Shown here: piece after piece, positions 53,650 through 62,964 of the stretch
Layout: each line of letters opens with the position of its first letter
Numbering within the stretch: the stretch's first letter is position 1
Source: Bradymonas sediminis
Lineage (GTDB): Bacteria; Myxococcota_A; Bradymonadia; Bradymonadales; Bradymonadaceae
Assembly: GCF_003258315.1 (NCBI RefSeq)
Contig: NZ_CP030032.1
Location: 4,819,501 to 4,883,500 of the forward strand
Length of the DNA stretch: 64,000 bases
Direction: 5' to 3'
Program-made: the position numbers and the translations under genes
The notes under the pieces: generated by a model
The model's input: the letters and a program-made list of their open reading frames with translations, nothing else
The model's database searches: none
Told to the model about the DNA's origin: nothing

Positions 53650-56082
53650 ATGTCTATTCGACGCATTCAGGCCGGTGATTTTCGCAAATTGACGTCATTG
53701 GCGGGGTTGTGCCTGCTCGTGCTGAGCGGCTGCGGCGATTGCAGCGGCGAGGGCTCGGGCGGTGGTTCGAACCCGGGGCGCGATGTGACCTCGGATGTCG
53801 GGGATATCGGAGAGGACCTCGATAGCGGGCCGGGCGAGGATGTCGACACGAAGCAGGAGGCCGACGGCGATGGGGCGGACGGGCGTACGGATGCTTCGGA
53901 CGTGAGCGAGTGTGCGCCCGAGAATCAATGCGCTGAGTCTTGCTGTGGTAGCGATGAGTTGTGCCTGCGCGACCAATGCGTCCTGCCGGGGAGTGACTGC
54001 GCGCATAACCTGGATTGCGCGTCGGACGAGATTTGCGAGCCCTCGATTGGTCGCTGTATTTCAGACCCGGGCGTGGTCTGCGAGATTGTGCCCGAGATCG
54101 ATGCCTTTGACCCGCGGATGACCCTGGCCTGGACCGACGGCCCCGACACGGTGGCGCCGAATTTCAACCAGGTGATGATGACCCCCGCGGTGATCGATAT
54201 CAACGAAGACGGAATGCCGGATATCGTGTTTTCGACCTTCGCGGGCGGAAATTATGCGGGCCCCGCGGTGCTGCGCGCGATCGACGGCAATACCTACGAG
54301 CCGATCTTTGATCTCGACGCGCCTGAGAAGGCCGTTTCGGGTTCGGCGTCGGTGGCGGTGGGGGATGTCGACGGGGATGCGCGCAACGAGATTATCGCGA
54401 TGCTGCCGAGCACCGCGGCGGGGACCTTCGGGTTGATCGCGTTTGATGACCACCTGACGGATTGGGCGGTGAAGTGGCGCGCCGAGTGGCCGGCGCCGGT
54501 GGGCGTGGAGATGGGCGTGGACCGCTATTATACCGGCCCGGCGCTCGCCGATCTGAACGCCGACGGCAGCGTCGAGGTGGTCGTGAGTAACCGGGTTTAT
54601 AACGCCGAAACCGGAGACCTCCTGTGCGTCGCGACTGAGCTGGACCCGGGGCCGCTGAATACAACGGTCGCCGATCTCAACGGCGATGGCAATTTGGAGG
54701 TTATCGCGGCGACTGGCGCGTTCACCTTCGCGTATAACGCGTCGACCGACGCCTATGAGTGCGAGACCTATTGGCAATATGAAAATGACGGTTATGGGTT
54801 CCCGGCGGTGGGTGATTTCGGGACCTTCACCGACGGTCAGATGCGGTTTGGCGAGCTCGACGGGATTCCGGAGGTCGTGAGCGTGGCGGGCCGAGATTCG
54901 ACCGATCAGGTGCGGCTGAGCAATGGCCAGGACGGAACGACCATCTGGACCGCGACGATCCCCAATCAGGATCATCCGCACTTCTCGGATGCGCAATGCG
55001 TCCGCAGGCAGGGCGGCGCGCCCACCATCGCGGACTTTAACGGCGACGGCGCGCCCGAGATCGGCACCGCCGGCGCGTGTTTTTACGCGGTATTTGACGG
55101 GGAGGGCGAGCTGCTGTGGAAAGATCCCTCTCAGGATTTCTCAAGCGCGGTGACCGGCTCGAGCGTCTTTGACTTCGAAGGCGACGGGAAGGCCGAGGTT
55201 GTCTACGCCGATGAGTGTTTTCTGCGCGTCTACGACGGGACGACCGGTGAGGTTCTGTTCAAGCGCTCGCACACCTCGGCGACCACGCGCGAATTGCCCG
55301 TGATCGTCGACGTGAATAATAACTATCACGCCGAGATTGTGCTTATCGCGAACGATTATTCGGCCGGGACGACCAATAATTGTCAGAATAATTGGGGCGA
55401 AGAATTCGACGCCCTGGGTGGATCATCCCACGGGATCATCGTCATCGATGACCCGGAGAAAAAGTGGGTGTCGACGCGGCCGGTGTGGAATCAATATACC
55501 TATCATGTGACCAATGTGTGTGACGGGCTGGCGCAGTCGACCTGCCCGGGGCGCACGAATGTGGTCGGCGCGATTCCGATCGGGGAGCTTCCGAATTGGA
55601 AGCAGCCGGGGCTCAATAACTTCCGCCAGAACGTTCAGGGCGAGGGGCTATTTAACGCGCCGGACCTGGCGGTGACCAATATTGCGACCGATTGCAACGC
55701 GACCGAAGGGTTGGGCTTTCGGATCACCGTCTCGAACCTCGGCACGCGCGGCGTGCCCGAAGGGGCCGAGGTTGCGGTCTACGTGAGCGTCGACGGCACG
55801 GAGCAATATCTGACAACGCTGACCACGACCGAGCGCCTACTCCCGGGTGGGGCGCAGACGATTGAGTATATCTGGGCGGATGGGCCGGACCCGGGCGGCA
55901 AGCTCATCACGGTCCGCGCGATCGCGGATGCGAATGAGGCCGGTGAGGGGCAATATCCGGAGTGCATCGAGGATAATAACGAGCTGATCAATGAGGCGAG
56001 TTGTATATGTCGCGAGAATCGGGACTGCTCTCCCGGTGAGTTCTGCGCCAGCAGCGGCGAATGCTTGCCGATGGATGGCTGA
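53650..56082 (+). CDS. FG-GAP/VCBS-repeat and CARDB lipoprotein
   Basis: An 810-residue lipoprotein. The signal peptide ends in VLSGC, followed by a Gly/Ser stretch and an acidic Asp/Glu linker to about residue 90. A Cys-rich module (ESCCGSDELCLRDQC) comes next. The centre (about 170-560) has at least five FG-GAP-type calcium repeats: DINEDGMPD, DVDGDARNE, DLNADGSVE, DLNGDGNLE and DFNGDGAPE, each followed by a beta strand, which should fold as a propeller. At about 675-780 a CARDB-like domain (PDLAVTNIATDC...TVSNLGTRGVPEG) appears, and a final Cys-rich tail with CRENRDCSPGEFC closes it. It is likely an adhesive surface protein. It ends before a bidirectional terminator shared with recN. Confidence 0.87.
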   Translation: MSIRRIQAGDFRKLTSLAGLCLLVLSGCGDCSGEGSGGGSNPGRDVTSDVGDIGEDLDSGPGEDVDTKQEADGDGADGRTDASDVSECAPENQCAESCCGSDELCLRDQCVLPGSDCAHNLDCASDEICEPSIGRCISDPGVVCEIVPEIDAFDPRMTLAWTDGPDTVAPNFNQVMMTPAVIDINEDGMPDIVFSTFAGGNYAGPAVLRAIDGNTYEPIFDLDAPEKAVSGSASVAVGDVDGDARNEIIAMLPSTAAGTFGLIAFDDHLTDWAVKWRAEWPAPVGVEMGVDRYYTGPALADLNADGSVEVVVSNRVYNAETGDLLCVATELDPGPLNTTVADLNGDGNLEVIAATGAFTFAYNASTDAYECETYWQYENDGYGFPAVGDFGTFTDGQMRFGELDGIPEVVSVAGRDSTDQVRLSNGQDGTTIWTATIPNQDHPHFSDAQCVRRQGGAPTIADFNGDGAPEIGTAGACFYAVFDGEGELLWKDPSQDFSSAVTGSSVFDFEGDGKAEVVYADECFLRVYDGTTGEVLFKRSHTSATTRELPVIVDVNNNYHAEIVLIANDYSAGTTNNCQNNWGEEFDALGGSSHGIIVIDDPEKKWVSTRPVWNQYTYHVTNVCDGLAQSTCPGRTNVVGAIPIGELPNWKQPGLNNFRQNVQGEGLFNAPDLAVTNIATDCNATEGLGFRITVSNLGTRGVPEGAEVAVYVSVDGTEQYLTTLTTTERLLPGGAQTIEYIWADGPDPGGKLITVRAIADANEAGEGQYPECIEDNNELINEASCICRENRDCSPGEFCASSGECLPMDG

Positions 56083-56092
56083 GTGATGAAAC

Positions 56093-56125
56093 AAGCCGCC
56101 GCGCCCCGGGCGCGGCGGCTTTTTT
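56093..56125. terminator. Bidirectional terminator between FG-GAP lipoprotein and recN
   Basis: A perfect 13-bp GC-rich stem (56093-56105 with 56109-56121), a CCG loop, and six T after it. recN ends 4 bases further on the other strand. Confidence 0.9.
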
Positions 56126-56128
56126 GAT

Positions 56129-57856
56129 TCAGACCGTCGGGGTGGACGGGCTGAGCAGGTCGCGCGCGGCGTCGAGCGTTTTGGCGCTGACGCGGGTGCC
56201 GCCGAGCATGCGCGCGAGTTCTTCGACGCGCTCTTCTTGGTCGAGCGGGCGAATGCGCGAATGCGTGCGGCCGTTCTCCAGAAGTTTTTCGACCAGATAG
56301 TGATGATCGCTTCGCGAGGCGATCTGGGGCAAGTGGGTGATGCAAAGGACCTGGTGGGCCGCCGCGGTGGCGCTGATCTTTGCGCCGACGACGTCTGCGG
56401 TTTGCCCGCCGATGCCGGTGTCGACTTCGTCGAAGACATAGGTTTCGATGGCGTCGCGCTCGACCAGGACGGTCTTAAAGCCCAGCATAATGCGCGACAA
56501 CTCACCACCACTGGCGATCTTGGCCATCGGGCGCGGCTCCTCGCCGGCGTTCGGGGCGAGCAGGAACTCAACCTGGTCGAAGCCGTTGGCGCCCAGGGCG
56601 GGGGCGTTCGGGTCGGCGTCGAATTTATCGAAGTCCTTGTCGGGCAGCTCGGCGGGCGTGAAATTGACCACGAAGCGGGTGTTTTTCATGTTAAGCTCGT
56701 CGAGTTCGCCTTCCAGACGCGTCTCGAGTTGCTTGGCGGCTTTGCGCCGTTTTTCGCTCAATGCGTGGGCGTATTGGTAGGCGTTACGCCGTGCCTTTTT
56801 GAGGTCCAACTCGAGCTTTCCGCCGATCTCCTCGGCGTTTTCTAATTGGTGCAATTCGGCGCGCAGGGCGTCGACGCGCTCGCGGATCATATCGACGCCG
56901 ACGACGCCGAATTTTCGGCCCAGGCGTTTGATAAGCTCCAGGCGCGAGACGACTTTGTCGTAGCGCGCGGGGTCGGCGTCGACGTCGCGTTGGTGCTCGG
57001 CCAGTTCGAGCGCGACCTCGTTGATGGCGATGCGCGCGTCCTCAAGGCGCTCGCCTAACCCTTGGAGAGCCGGCGAGAATTGCGCGGCGTATTCGAGGCG
57101 CTCGATGGCCTGCGCGAGCTGGGTGGCCGCGGACTCGGGGCCTTCATGACAGCGATAGGATGCCTCGCCGATCGCGTCGGTGATTCTCTCTGCGTATTTA
57201 AGCGTCTTCATCTCGGCTTGGAGCGCGACGTCTTCGCCGGGCTGCAGATCGGCCCCGTTGGCTTCGCTGAGTTGGAATCGCAAAAAGTCGATGCGGTTGA
57301 GGCGATCCTGCACATTTTGGCGGATGGCCGCCAGCTTGCGCTGGATCTTTGCGACCTCGGCGTAGGCGGTGGCGGTGTCGTCGCGCAGGTCGCCGATCTC
57401 GGCGAAGTTGTCGATCATGGCCACGTGGCGATTGACGTCGAAGAGGCTATAATGCTCGTGCTGCCCGCTGATATCGACCAACCCGCGCGTCAGGGTCTGC
57501 AGCGCGCCGACGGTGGACAGGCTGCCGTTGATAAAGACCTTGTTGCGCCCCGAGCGGCTTAGGATGCGTCGCACGACGAGATCTTTTCCCGGGGCGATCC
57601 CTTCGGCCTCAAGCACGGCGTTGATCGCGGCGAGCCGCTCCTCTTTGGGGGAGAAGATCGCCTCAACCACCGCTTCGTCCTCGTCCGAGCGAATGACGTC
57701 GGTGCTCGCCCGCCCGCCCAGCAGCAAGTTTAGCGCGTCGATAATGATCGATTTACCCGCGCCCGTCTCACCAGTGAGGACCGTGGAGCCGCGGTAAAAG
57801 GGAATTTCGAGGTGATCGATGATCGCAAAATTTCGGATAATTAAATGACTAAGCAT
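56129..57856 (-). CDS. recN: DNA repair protein RecN
   Basis: A 575-residue SMC-like ATPase for double-strand break repair. The N-terminal ATPase half has LIIRNFAIIDHLEIPF, Walker A GETGAGKSIII (residues 29-36), and an RSGRNKVFINGSLST segment. A long coiled coil forms the middle. The C-terminal half has the signature SGGELSRIML and Walker B TYVFDEVDTGIGG, with the D-loop and CITHLPQIAS. The length is normal. No LexA-like box was recognised in the 250-base upstream region. It is convergent with the FG-GAP lipoprotein gene and shares a terminator with it. Confidence 0.97.
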   Translation of the reverse strand: MLSHLIIRNFAIIDHLEIPFYRGSTVLTGETGAGKSIIIDALNLLLGGRASTDVIRSDEDEAVVEAIFSPKEERLAAINAVLEAEGIAPGKDLVVRRILSRSGRNKVFINGSLSTVGALQTLTRGLVDISGQHEHYSLFDVNRHVAMIDNFAEIGDLRDDTATAYAEVAKIQRKLAAIRQNVQDRLNRIDFLRFQLSEANGADLQPGEDVALQAEMKTLKYAERITDAIGEASYRCHEGPESAATQLAQAIERLEYAAQFSPALQGLGERLEDARIAINEVALELAEHQRDVDADPARYDKVVSRLELIKRLGRKFGVVGVDMIRERVDALRAELHQLENAEEIGGKLELDLKKARRNAYQYAHALSEKRRKAAKQLETRLEGELDELNMKNTRFVVNFTPAELPDKDFDKFDADPNAPALGANGFDQVEFLLAPNAGEEPRPMAKIASGGELSRIMLGFKTVLVERDAIETYVFDEVDTGIGGQTADVVGAKISATAAAHQVLCITHLPQIASRSDHHYLVEKLLENGRTHSRIRPLDQEERVEELARMLGGTRVSAKTLDAARDLLSPSTPTV

Positions 57857-58106
57857 GGCCCATCCGGGTTATTTTGTTGAAGACCTGAAGTCGTAAAATA
57901 TTTGTCACAAGTCCCTCTGCTGGGCAATCGATCTGCGCGTCGAAAATATCAATTGGACGCGGATAATGATCGTAATAGCCGCATAAATGGGGCTTCCCGC
58001 AGAGTTTCCCACAGCCTAGCACAAGTTGCGCACAACTGAACGCATGACAAGTGCTCGGGGCGAAATAATTTTCAAAACGGTCGAATAACCCGGAATCCTT
58101 CGCCGA
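57857..58106. other. Intergenic region upstream of recN
   Basis: About 250 bases without a gene, AT-richer than its surroundings. It must contain the recN promoter on the minus strand and the end of the following gene. A small AGTTG-CGCA-CAACT inverted repeat lies at 58024-58037; its role is unknown. Confidence 0.4.
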
Positions 58107-60002
58107 TTAGAAGGGCTCGGGCAACCAGATCACGAAGCCATTTTCGAGCAAAGCGGCCATGCTATCGATGTCGATCGCGTCGACCCAGTCACAGCGCGGC
58201 TGCCCGCTCTCGATGGCGTCGAAGATCTTCGCCTCTTCGACGTCGACGAGCATCAAGCGAAGCTCGCCGCGCAGGAAGATCCGACCCAGCTCAACGTCTT
58301 CATCTTGCTCGGCAAGTTGCGGATCGCCGGTGATCGCGGCGGCGATATCGGCCGGGAATCGCTGCCGGGTCAAAGTCTCGTTTAGGCGCACTGTGCCGGG
58401 GCGAATGGCGAGCTCATCGAAGCTATTAGGGATGGACGCGAATAGCTCGGCGACGCGATCTTCGCGAGGCGCCCGCGTCGCCCATGCCTCAAATTTGGCG
58501 AGCTCAGCGGCGAATTGTTCATCGGCGTCCAGGGTCCCCGCGGCGGCTTCGGCGGCCAGATAGTCGGCGAAGCGCTCGGCCAGGCGCCCGTGGGCGCGGA
58601 AGGGCTCGGAGAGGGCGAATTTCTGGGCGTGTTGGTCGAGGCCATGGTCGCCCAGGATGTCGGCGGCGGAGGGCAGCGCGTCGCGCAGGCCGGTATGCAA
58701 TTGGGCGAGGCCGGCGTGGGCGAATTGCTCGGGCTCCCACCATTGGTAGCCCAGGGCGGCGACGCTGTTCGCGATCTCGTCGGGGAAATGCCCCTGCACA
58801 CGCTCAAATGCCTGCAATAGATCGCGCAAAACGTCGTTGCTATAGTCGGCGATCTTGGCGTCGGTGAGCATATGGTGCACGTGGTGAGCGGCTTGCTCAA
58901 GCGCCGGGGTGAGGTGTGCTTCGACCGCGTCGAGGCCGGCCGAGTTTTCGGCGAGCCAACCCATCGCGACATAGATGCGGTAGGCGAGGTCCTGGATGGC
59001 GCGGCGGGCGCGCAGCGTTTTATAGCGCTCCAGGTCGACCCCGATATCGCCGCCGAGCAGGCGTCGGGTGGTGTCCTTGAGGTGCGTCATATAGCGGCCG
59101 AGGGAGCTATAATAGTCGAGGTCGTCGGTCAAAAAGAGCTCCGCCCACGCCCCGAAGCTCCAGGCGGTCATGCGATTCCAATGGCTTCGCATATAGCCGA
59201 TGGCGTCGCTCGACGAGTCGAGCTTATACCCCTCGATCGGGTGCAAATCGCCGCTTTGGATCTCGGCCATGCAGGCGTTCCATTCGCGCTCGAAATGGGC
59301 GATGCCGCGCTCGGCCCAGGTCAGCGCCTGCGCGCGCTGGGTGGCGCGCCACTCGGGCGTGGTCTCCCAATAGGGCTTGGCCGCGGCCTCGCATTCGCCG
59401 CAATACTCCTGATAGAGCTGCTCGCCGCGGTGCTCCGGGCAGCGCGGTCGGTAGATCTCGTCGAAGCTATACCAGTGAACCACCGGCAATAATTCGTTGA
59501 TGCGCGAGCCAACATACATCTCGAAGCGGGTCATCTGGGGGTGCCAGAAGAACTTCATCGACCCGTGGATCAGCTCGTGCGGGCGCCATTTGCGGCGGTG
59601 ATTCGGGTTGAACGCGGGGAATGGGGTGTCCAAGAAGAATGAGAAATATTTGGGTTCTTCGAGGATGCCCTGGTTCCACACGGGCACGGTGCCGGCTTCC
59701 CAGACGGCGATCTCGGGGGCCTGGTCCTCGGGCATCGCCACGCGCTCGCGCAACTCATGGTGATAAAACGCGCGTCCCTCTTCTGCCGCCTGCAGCGCTG
59801 CGCGCGCCGACAGCGCGGTGACCGTCATGTCGAGCTTGGGCGCGCCCATTTCCTCGAAGACCGACTCGACCCCGGCGGGCTCTCCGGCGGCGGCGAGCGC
59901 CTCGCAGGCGTCGACGATCGCCTCGGCGTCGGGGAGCCACTGGCGCACATCCGCCTCTTGGGAGTCGTGGGCGGGGAGGTCTGGAAAAGATAATTTGCTC
60001 AT
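58107..60002 (-). CDS. Large protein of unknown family with HExxH and a Cys/His cluster
   Basis: A 631-residue soluble protein with no signal peptide. At residues 142-146 is a HELIH motif inside RPHELIHGSMKFFWHP, the zinc pattern of gluzincin-type metallopeptidases. Shortly after, Cys188, His191, Cys201 and Cys204 (in CPEHRGEQLYQEYCGECE) could form a structural zinc site. The remaining 400 residues are helical and rich in Ala, Leu and Glu, with conserved-looking Trp and Tyr residues, for example YMRSHWNRMTAWSFGAWAEL. I cannot place it in a family; a metal-dependent hydrolase or a modifying enzyme is possible. It stands between recN and a lipoprotein gene on the same strand, 72 bases from the latter. 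Confidence 0.72.
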   Translation of the reverse strand: MSKLSFPDLPAHDSQEADVRQWLPDAEAIVDACEALAAAGEPAGVESVFEEMGAPKLDMTVTALSARAALQAAEEGRAFYHHELRERVAMPEDQAPEIAVWEAGTVPVWNQGILEEPKYFSFFLDTPFPAFNPNHRRKWRPHELIHGSMKFFWHPQMTRFEMYVGSRINELLPVVHWYSFDEIYRPRCPEHRGEQLYQEYCGECEAAAKPYWETTPEWRATQRAQALTWAERGIAHFEREWNACMAEIQSGDLHPIEGYKLDSSSDAIGYMRSHWNRMTAWSFGAWAELFLTDDLDYYSSLGRYMTHLKDTTRRLLGGDIGVDLERYKTLRARRAIQDLAYRIYVAMGWLAENSAGLDAVEAHLTPALEQAAHHVHHMLTDAKIADYSNDVLRDLLQAFERVQGHFPDEIANSVAALGYQWWEPEQFAHAGLAQLHTGLRDALPSAADILGDHGLDQHAQKFALSEPFRAHGRLAERFADYLAAEAAAGTLDADEQFAAELAKFEAWATRAPREDRVAELFASIPNSFDELAIRPGTVRLNETLTRQRFPADIAAAITGDPQLAEQDEDVELGRIFLRGELRLMLVDVEEAKIFDAIESGQPRCDWVDAIDIDSMAALLENGFVIWLPEPF

Positions 60003-60074
60003 GGCGATCCAAAAAACAGGGGCTATATGAATTGATATTTAGATATTTAAAGATGGCGACTCATCACCAGGCGC

Positions 60075-61241
60075 TTACTCGCGGCGCTCGACCCGAAGGA
60101 TGGATTCGTGCGTGCCTTCACTGGTAATCCAGAGGGCGCGGCCGCTGCGGTCATAACCCAGGGCCTCGGCCTGGGGCAAAAACGGAAGCGCGGCGCGGGT
60201 GGGTGAAAGACTAAACACATCTTCGAAATTGTCCTGCAAATCTTGCTCCGAGCCGGTGTCGGCTGCGCAATAGGTATAGGATTCAAGGTAAGTGCGCACC
60301 GTAAATTCGCGCCCATCCGGGGAAATATCTCCGGCGGTGATCATCGCCACCAGGTTGCTGCGCCCTTCGAGGAAGAGGCTCGCGATCTCGACCGCCCGCG
60401 CGGGGTTCTCCGGCAAGGAGTCCTCACGCGGGACGCGAAATACCGGGGCGTTTGAGGTGCCATTTTTTTCGACCAGATAGATCGCGGTGGTCTGAGGGTG
60501 AACCATCAGGGTTTCGACGTCGCGCGGACCCTCGGGGTAGTCGAGCCATAATGCCTCAATCTCGTTGACCTCAATGGTGATTGTTTCTTGAGGGTTCTCA
60601 GGGGGTTGGAGGTGCTCCGCGGGGAGGGGCGGCTCGGGGAATCGGTAGATGACGACGACGTCGCGCTGTCGAAGGTTATCCCCGGTGTCGGCAACGTAGA
60701 CGCAGGACTTTGGCGAGCCGACGGCGCAGGGGGCGACGGCGATGTCTTCGAAGTCGATGGCGTTTTCGACGCCTTTTAGAAGGACTTCGGCCGCCAGGGC
60801 GCCGTCGGTGCGGATTAAAAATACGCGCGCGCTGTCCCCGGAGTCATTATGCGTCCATAAAAAGTCGTCATAAGCCCAGCTCGCCGCCAGCCCGGAGGCC
60901 TCATTGATCTCGGCCGAGGCGAGGCTGCCGGTCCGGGTCTTTTTGGTATAGGGGGCGCAAAATTGCGGAGCGTCCTCGGCGTCCTCGGCGTCATTGGTGT
61001 CGTCCGCCAGGTCGGAGTCCTGTGATTCGGAGCTGGTGTCGCGTGCGCTCGCGTCCTTGGCCGCGTCCGCCGAAGATGTATCGCCGGTGCTGATGTCGTT
61101 GGGCGTCGTATAAACGTCGTCGCTGCGGGTCACGACGCGCTCGGCGCAGGAGGTTAATGCCAGCGCGGCCGCGACGCCCCCGATCGCCAAAAGAACCAGG
61201 GATGGGGCCAGACCTGCGCGATACCACCGATGATTGGCCAT
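60075..61241 (-). CDS. Asp-rich-linker lipoprotein with beta-propeller-like domain
   Basis: A 388-residue lipoprotein. A long hydrophobic signal segment ends in LTSC. A Ser/Asp/Ala/Thr linker of about 60 residues follows. The mature domain (from about residue 100) reads like a blade-type beta-propeller: EASGLAASWAYDDFLWTHND, IDFEDIAVAPC, SCVYVADTGDN (a phytase-like D-T-G-D-N turn), VVVIYRFPEP, VETLMVHPQTTAIYLVEK and ALGYDRSGRALWITSEG. Two Cys pairs may form disulfides. It has no catalytic set I can confirm. It lies directly upstream of the HExxH gene on the same strand. Probably a secreted, lipid-anchored sensor or hydrolase. Confidence 0.78.
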   Translation of the reverse strand: MANHRWYRAGLAPSLVLLAIGGVAAALALTSCAERVVTRSDDVYTTPNDISTGDTSSADAAKDASARDTSSESQDSDLADDTNDAEDAEDAPQFCAPYTKKTRTGSLASAEINEASGLAASWAYDDFLWTHNDSGDSARVFLIRTDGALAAEVLLKGVENAIDFEDIAVAPCAVGSPKSCVYVADTGDNLRQRDVVVIYRFPEPPLPAEHLQPPENPQETITIEVNEIEALWLDYPEGPRDVETLMVHPQTTAIYLVEKNGTSNAPVFRVPREDSLPENPARAVEIASLFLEGRSNLVAMITAGDISPDGREFTVRTYLESYTYCAADTGSEQDLQDNFEDVFSLSPTRAALPFLPQAEALGYDRSGRALWITSEGTHESILRVERRE

Positions 61242-61490
61242 GGATCTGCACCTTTCAGAAGTTGGAAGTTGAGCGAAATATAAGGCGACATGCTTATATG
61301 GGTCTAAGTGCGCGGCTGCTGAGGTAGTCTACGTAGCGCGGCGCGAATCGGAAAGTAGCGTCGCGCTCAAGCCCGTTCAGGTGGTGCTCGGATGTTGACA
61401 CACGCGTTCAGCCGACTAACGTAAGACCGTTCGGATACGCGAGATTTCGCGAAAGTTAAGACCTCCAATTCGTAGCAGGCGGAGCCTTCG

Positions 61491-62300
61491 GTGAGCGACG
61501 ATACCCCCAAACCCAACTCAGACCCATTCGCGGAGGCGCGCGCCTCGTTATGGGGGACGCCTGAGGAGGTTCGGATGGCCGAGGACGCGCCGCCGGTGGC
61601 CCTGTCGGAGTCGGACTCGCAGTCGTTGGGGCTCGACCTGCTCTTTGATCTGCACGCGATGGTCGGCGAGCTTGAGCAGACCGAGGGCATCGTGAACGTG
61701 ACCTCCACGATTCACCCGCCGGTGCCGCTGTTCACGATCCACACCATTGAGCATGGGCTGGGAATCCGGGTGCCGGCGCGCATTCGCTCCTTTTATATGC
61801 TCTGCGATGGCCTGGAGTTTTCGTGGAGCTACGAGAAGGATTCTGAGATCATCCCGGGCGGCGGCGCGCACCTCTTTGATTTCGCCACGGTCTTTGATTC
61901 CTGGCTGGATTCGCTGTGGCTCAGCGAGGCGGGGATGAGCGAGGAGCAATGCGACTTTATGTGGACATTGCGCGGGTTTGACCGCACCTTCAACGCCGAT
62001 TCGGCCGTCAAAACCCCGGGCCCCGACGCGCTTGACGAGCGCGAGATGGTTGTCATGTGCGTCGAGGAAGAGTATCCGACATACGATCTATTCGTGCATG
62101 ATCCGAAGACCCGGTCTTCGCGATTGCTCGACGTATCTTTTCGAGAGTATTTTGACTGTCTGCTCGCCACGCGCGGGACCTATGGATGGCAGAATTTATT
62201 GTTGGAAGATAGAGAGCCGCGTCAGGGTGAACTCGAGGGGTTTTATCAGGTCGCTGAGCGATTCTTTCCGCCATCTGATTTGAATCGATGGCGGCGCTGA
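61491..62300 (+). CDS. SMI1/KNR4 (SUKH)-like protein
   Basis: A 269-residue soluble protein. The GTG at 61491 has GGAG at good spacing. After a low-complexity start of about 50 residues comes a region that resembles SMI1/KNR4-type domains: FTIHTIEHGLGIRVPARIRS, FYMLCDGLEFSWSYE, and then DLFVHDPKTRSSRLLDVSF with FREYFDCLLATRGTYGWQNL. SUKH proteins are often immunity partners of contact-dependent toxins, but no toxin gene is adjacent; solitary family members also occur. It stands in a 249-base divergent arrangement with the propeller-like lipoprotein. Confidence 0.72.
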   Translation: MSDDTPKPNSDPFAEARASLWGTPEEVRMAEDAPPVALSESDSQSLGLDLLFDLHAMVGELEQTEGIVNVTSTIHPPVPLFTIHTIEHGLGIRVPARIRSFYMLCDGLEFSWSYEKDSEIIPGGGAHLFDFATVFDSWLDSLWLSEAGMSEEQCDFMWTLRGFDRTFNADSAVKTPGPDALDEREMVVMCVEEEYPTYDLFVHDPKTRSSRLLDVSFREYFDCLLATRGTYGWQNLLLEDREPRQGELEGFYQVAERFFPPSDLNRWRR

Positions 62301-62434
62301 ATTTTGGGGATTGCGTTTGTGCAATCCGAGACAAACCTGTGTTATGGTATGGCCGAATCGCGCGGGTTTTCGATTTGTTTAGGTAATATTTTGGACAAAT
62401 CCGCGCATTTGAACGACACTATATGTGATATAAA

Positions 62435-62887
62435 ATGAATACTGAACTACCTACAGCACCGAATTTAACTATGTTTATTTCCCGGAATTCCTCCCCCGCC
62501 TCCAACGCATCGCGTCGTCTGGTTGGCGCCGGGGTTTTGGCGATCTTGCTTCTTGGCATGGTGGGCTGCGGCCCGGTGCAATCGACCTCTCGCATCAGTG
62601 ATGCCAAGGTCGCCTTTGAGCGCGCTCGCGTGGCGGAGGCGCATAATAAGGCGCCCTTCGAGTATTATAGCGCGCAATATTATCTGCATAAGGCCAACGA
62701 GGAGTGGGGCTACTCGGACTTCGAGGCCGCCTATGATTACGCGACGCGCGCCGAGGAAGACGCGCGTGAAGCAACGATCAAGGCCAAAGAAGATCCGTGG
62801 CCGGGAAGTCCGGTGGATGAGGCGCGCCAGCGTGAGGCCCTTGAGAAGGCTGATATGAAGGCCGGCCCCGGACCGACCGGATTTTGA
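62435..62887 (+). CDS. DUF4398 domain lipoprotein
   Basis: A 150-residue lipoprotein. A hydrophobic segment ends in LLGMVGCG. The mature part is a single helical hairpin, AKVAFERARVAEAHNKAPFE then YYSAQYYLHKANEEWGYSDF, of the DUF4398 type, which is common in the periplasm of deltaproteobacteria. The Pro/Gly-rich tail (PGPTGF) is probably flexible. It lies 78 bases before the OmpA-family gene, whose own N-terminal helical region looks alike, so the two proteins may interact in the envelope. The start could also be the ATG at 62471; neither has a strong ribosome binding site. Confidence 0.83.
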   Translation: MNTELPTAPNLTMFISRNSSPASNASRRLVGAGVLAILLLGMVGCGPVQSTSRISDAKVAFERARVAEAHNKAPFEYYSAQYYLHKANEEWGYSDFEAAYDYATRAEEDAREATIKAKEDPWPGSPVDEARQREALEKADMKAGPGPTGF

Positions 62888-62964
62888 TTGAATTTTCGGA
62901 TGAGCGCCTCGACGCGCGCATTTATTGAATTGTTTTTGTATTGACGTAAAAGGGGTTCGGGTTG

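Noticed and set aside
57857-58106. Replication origin or LexA box upstream of recN
   Set aside because: No cluster of TTATCCACA-like boxes, no dnaA or dnaN neighbour, and no recognisable LexA operator.
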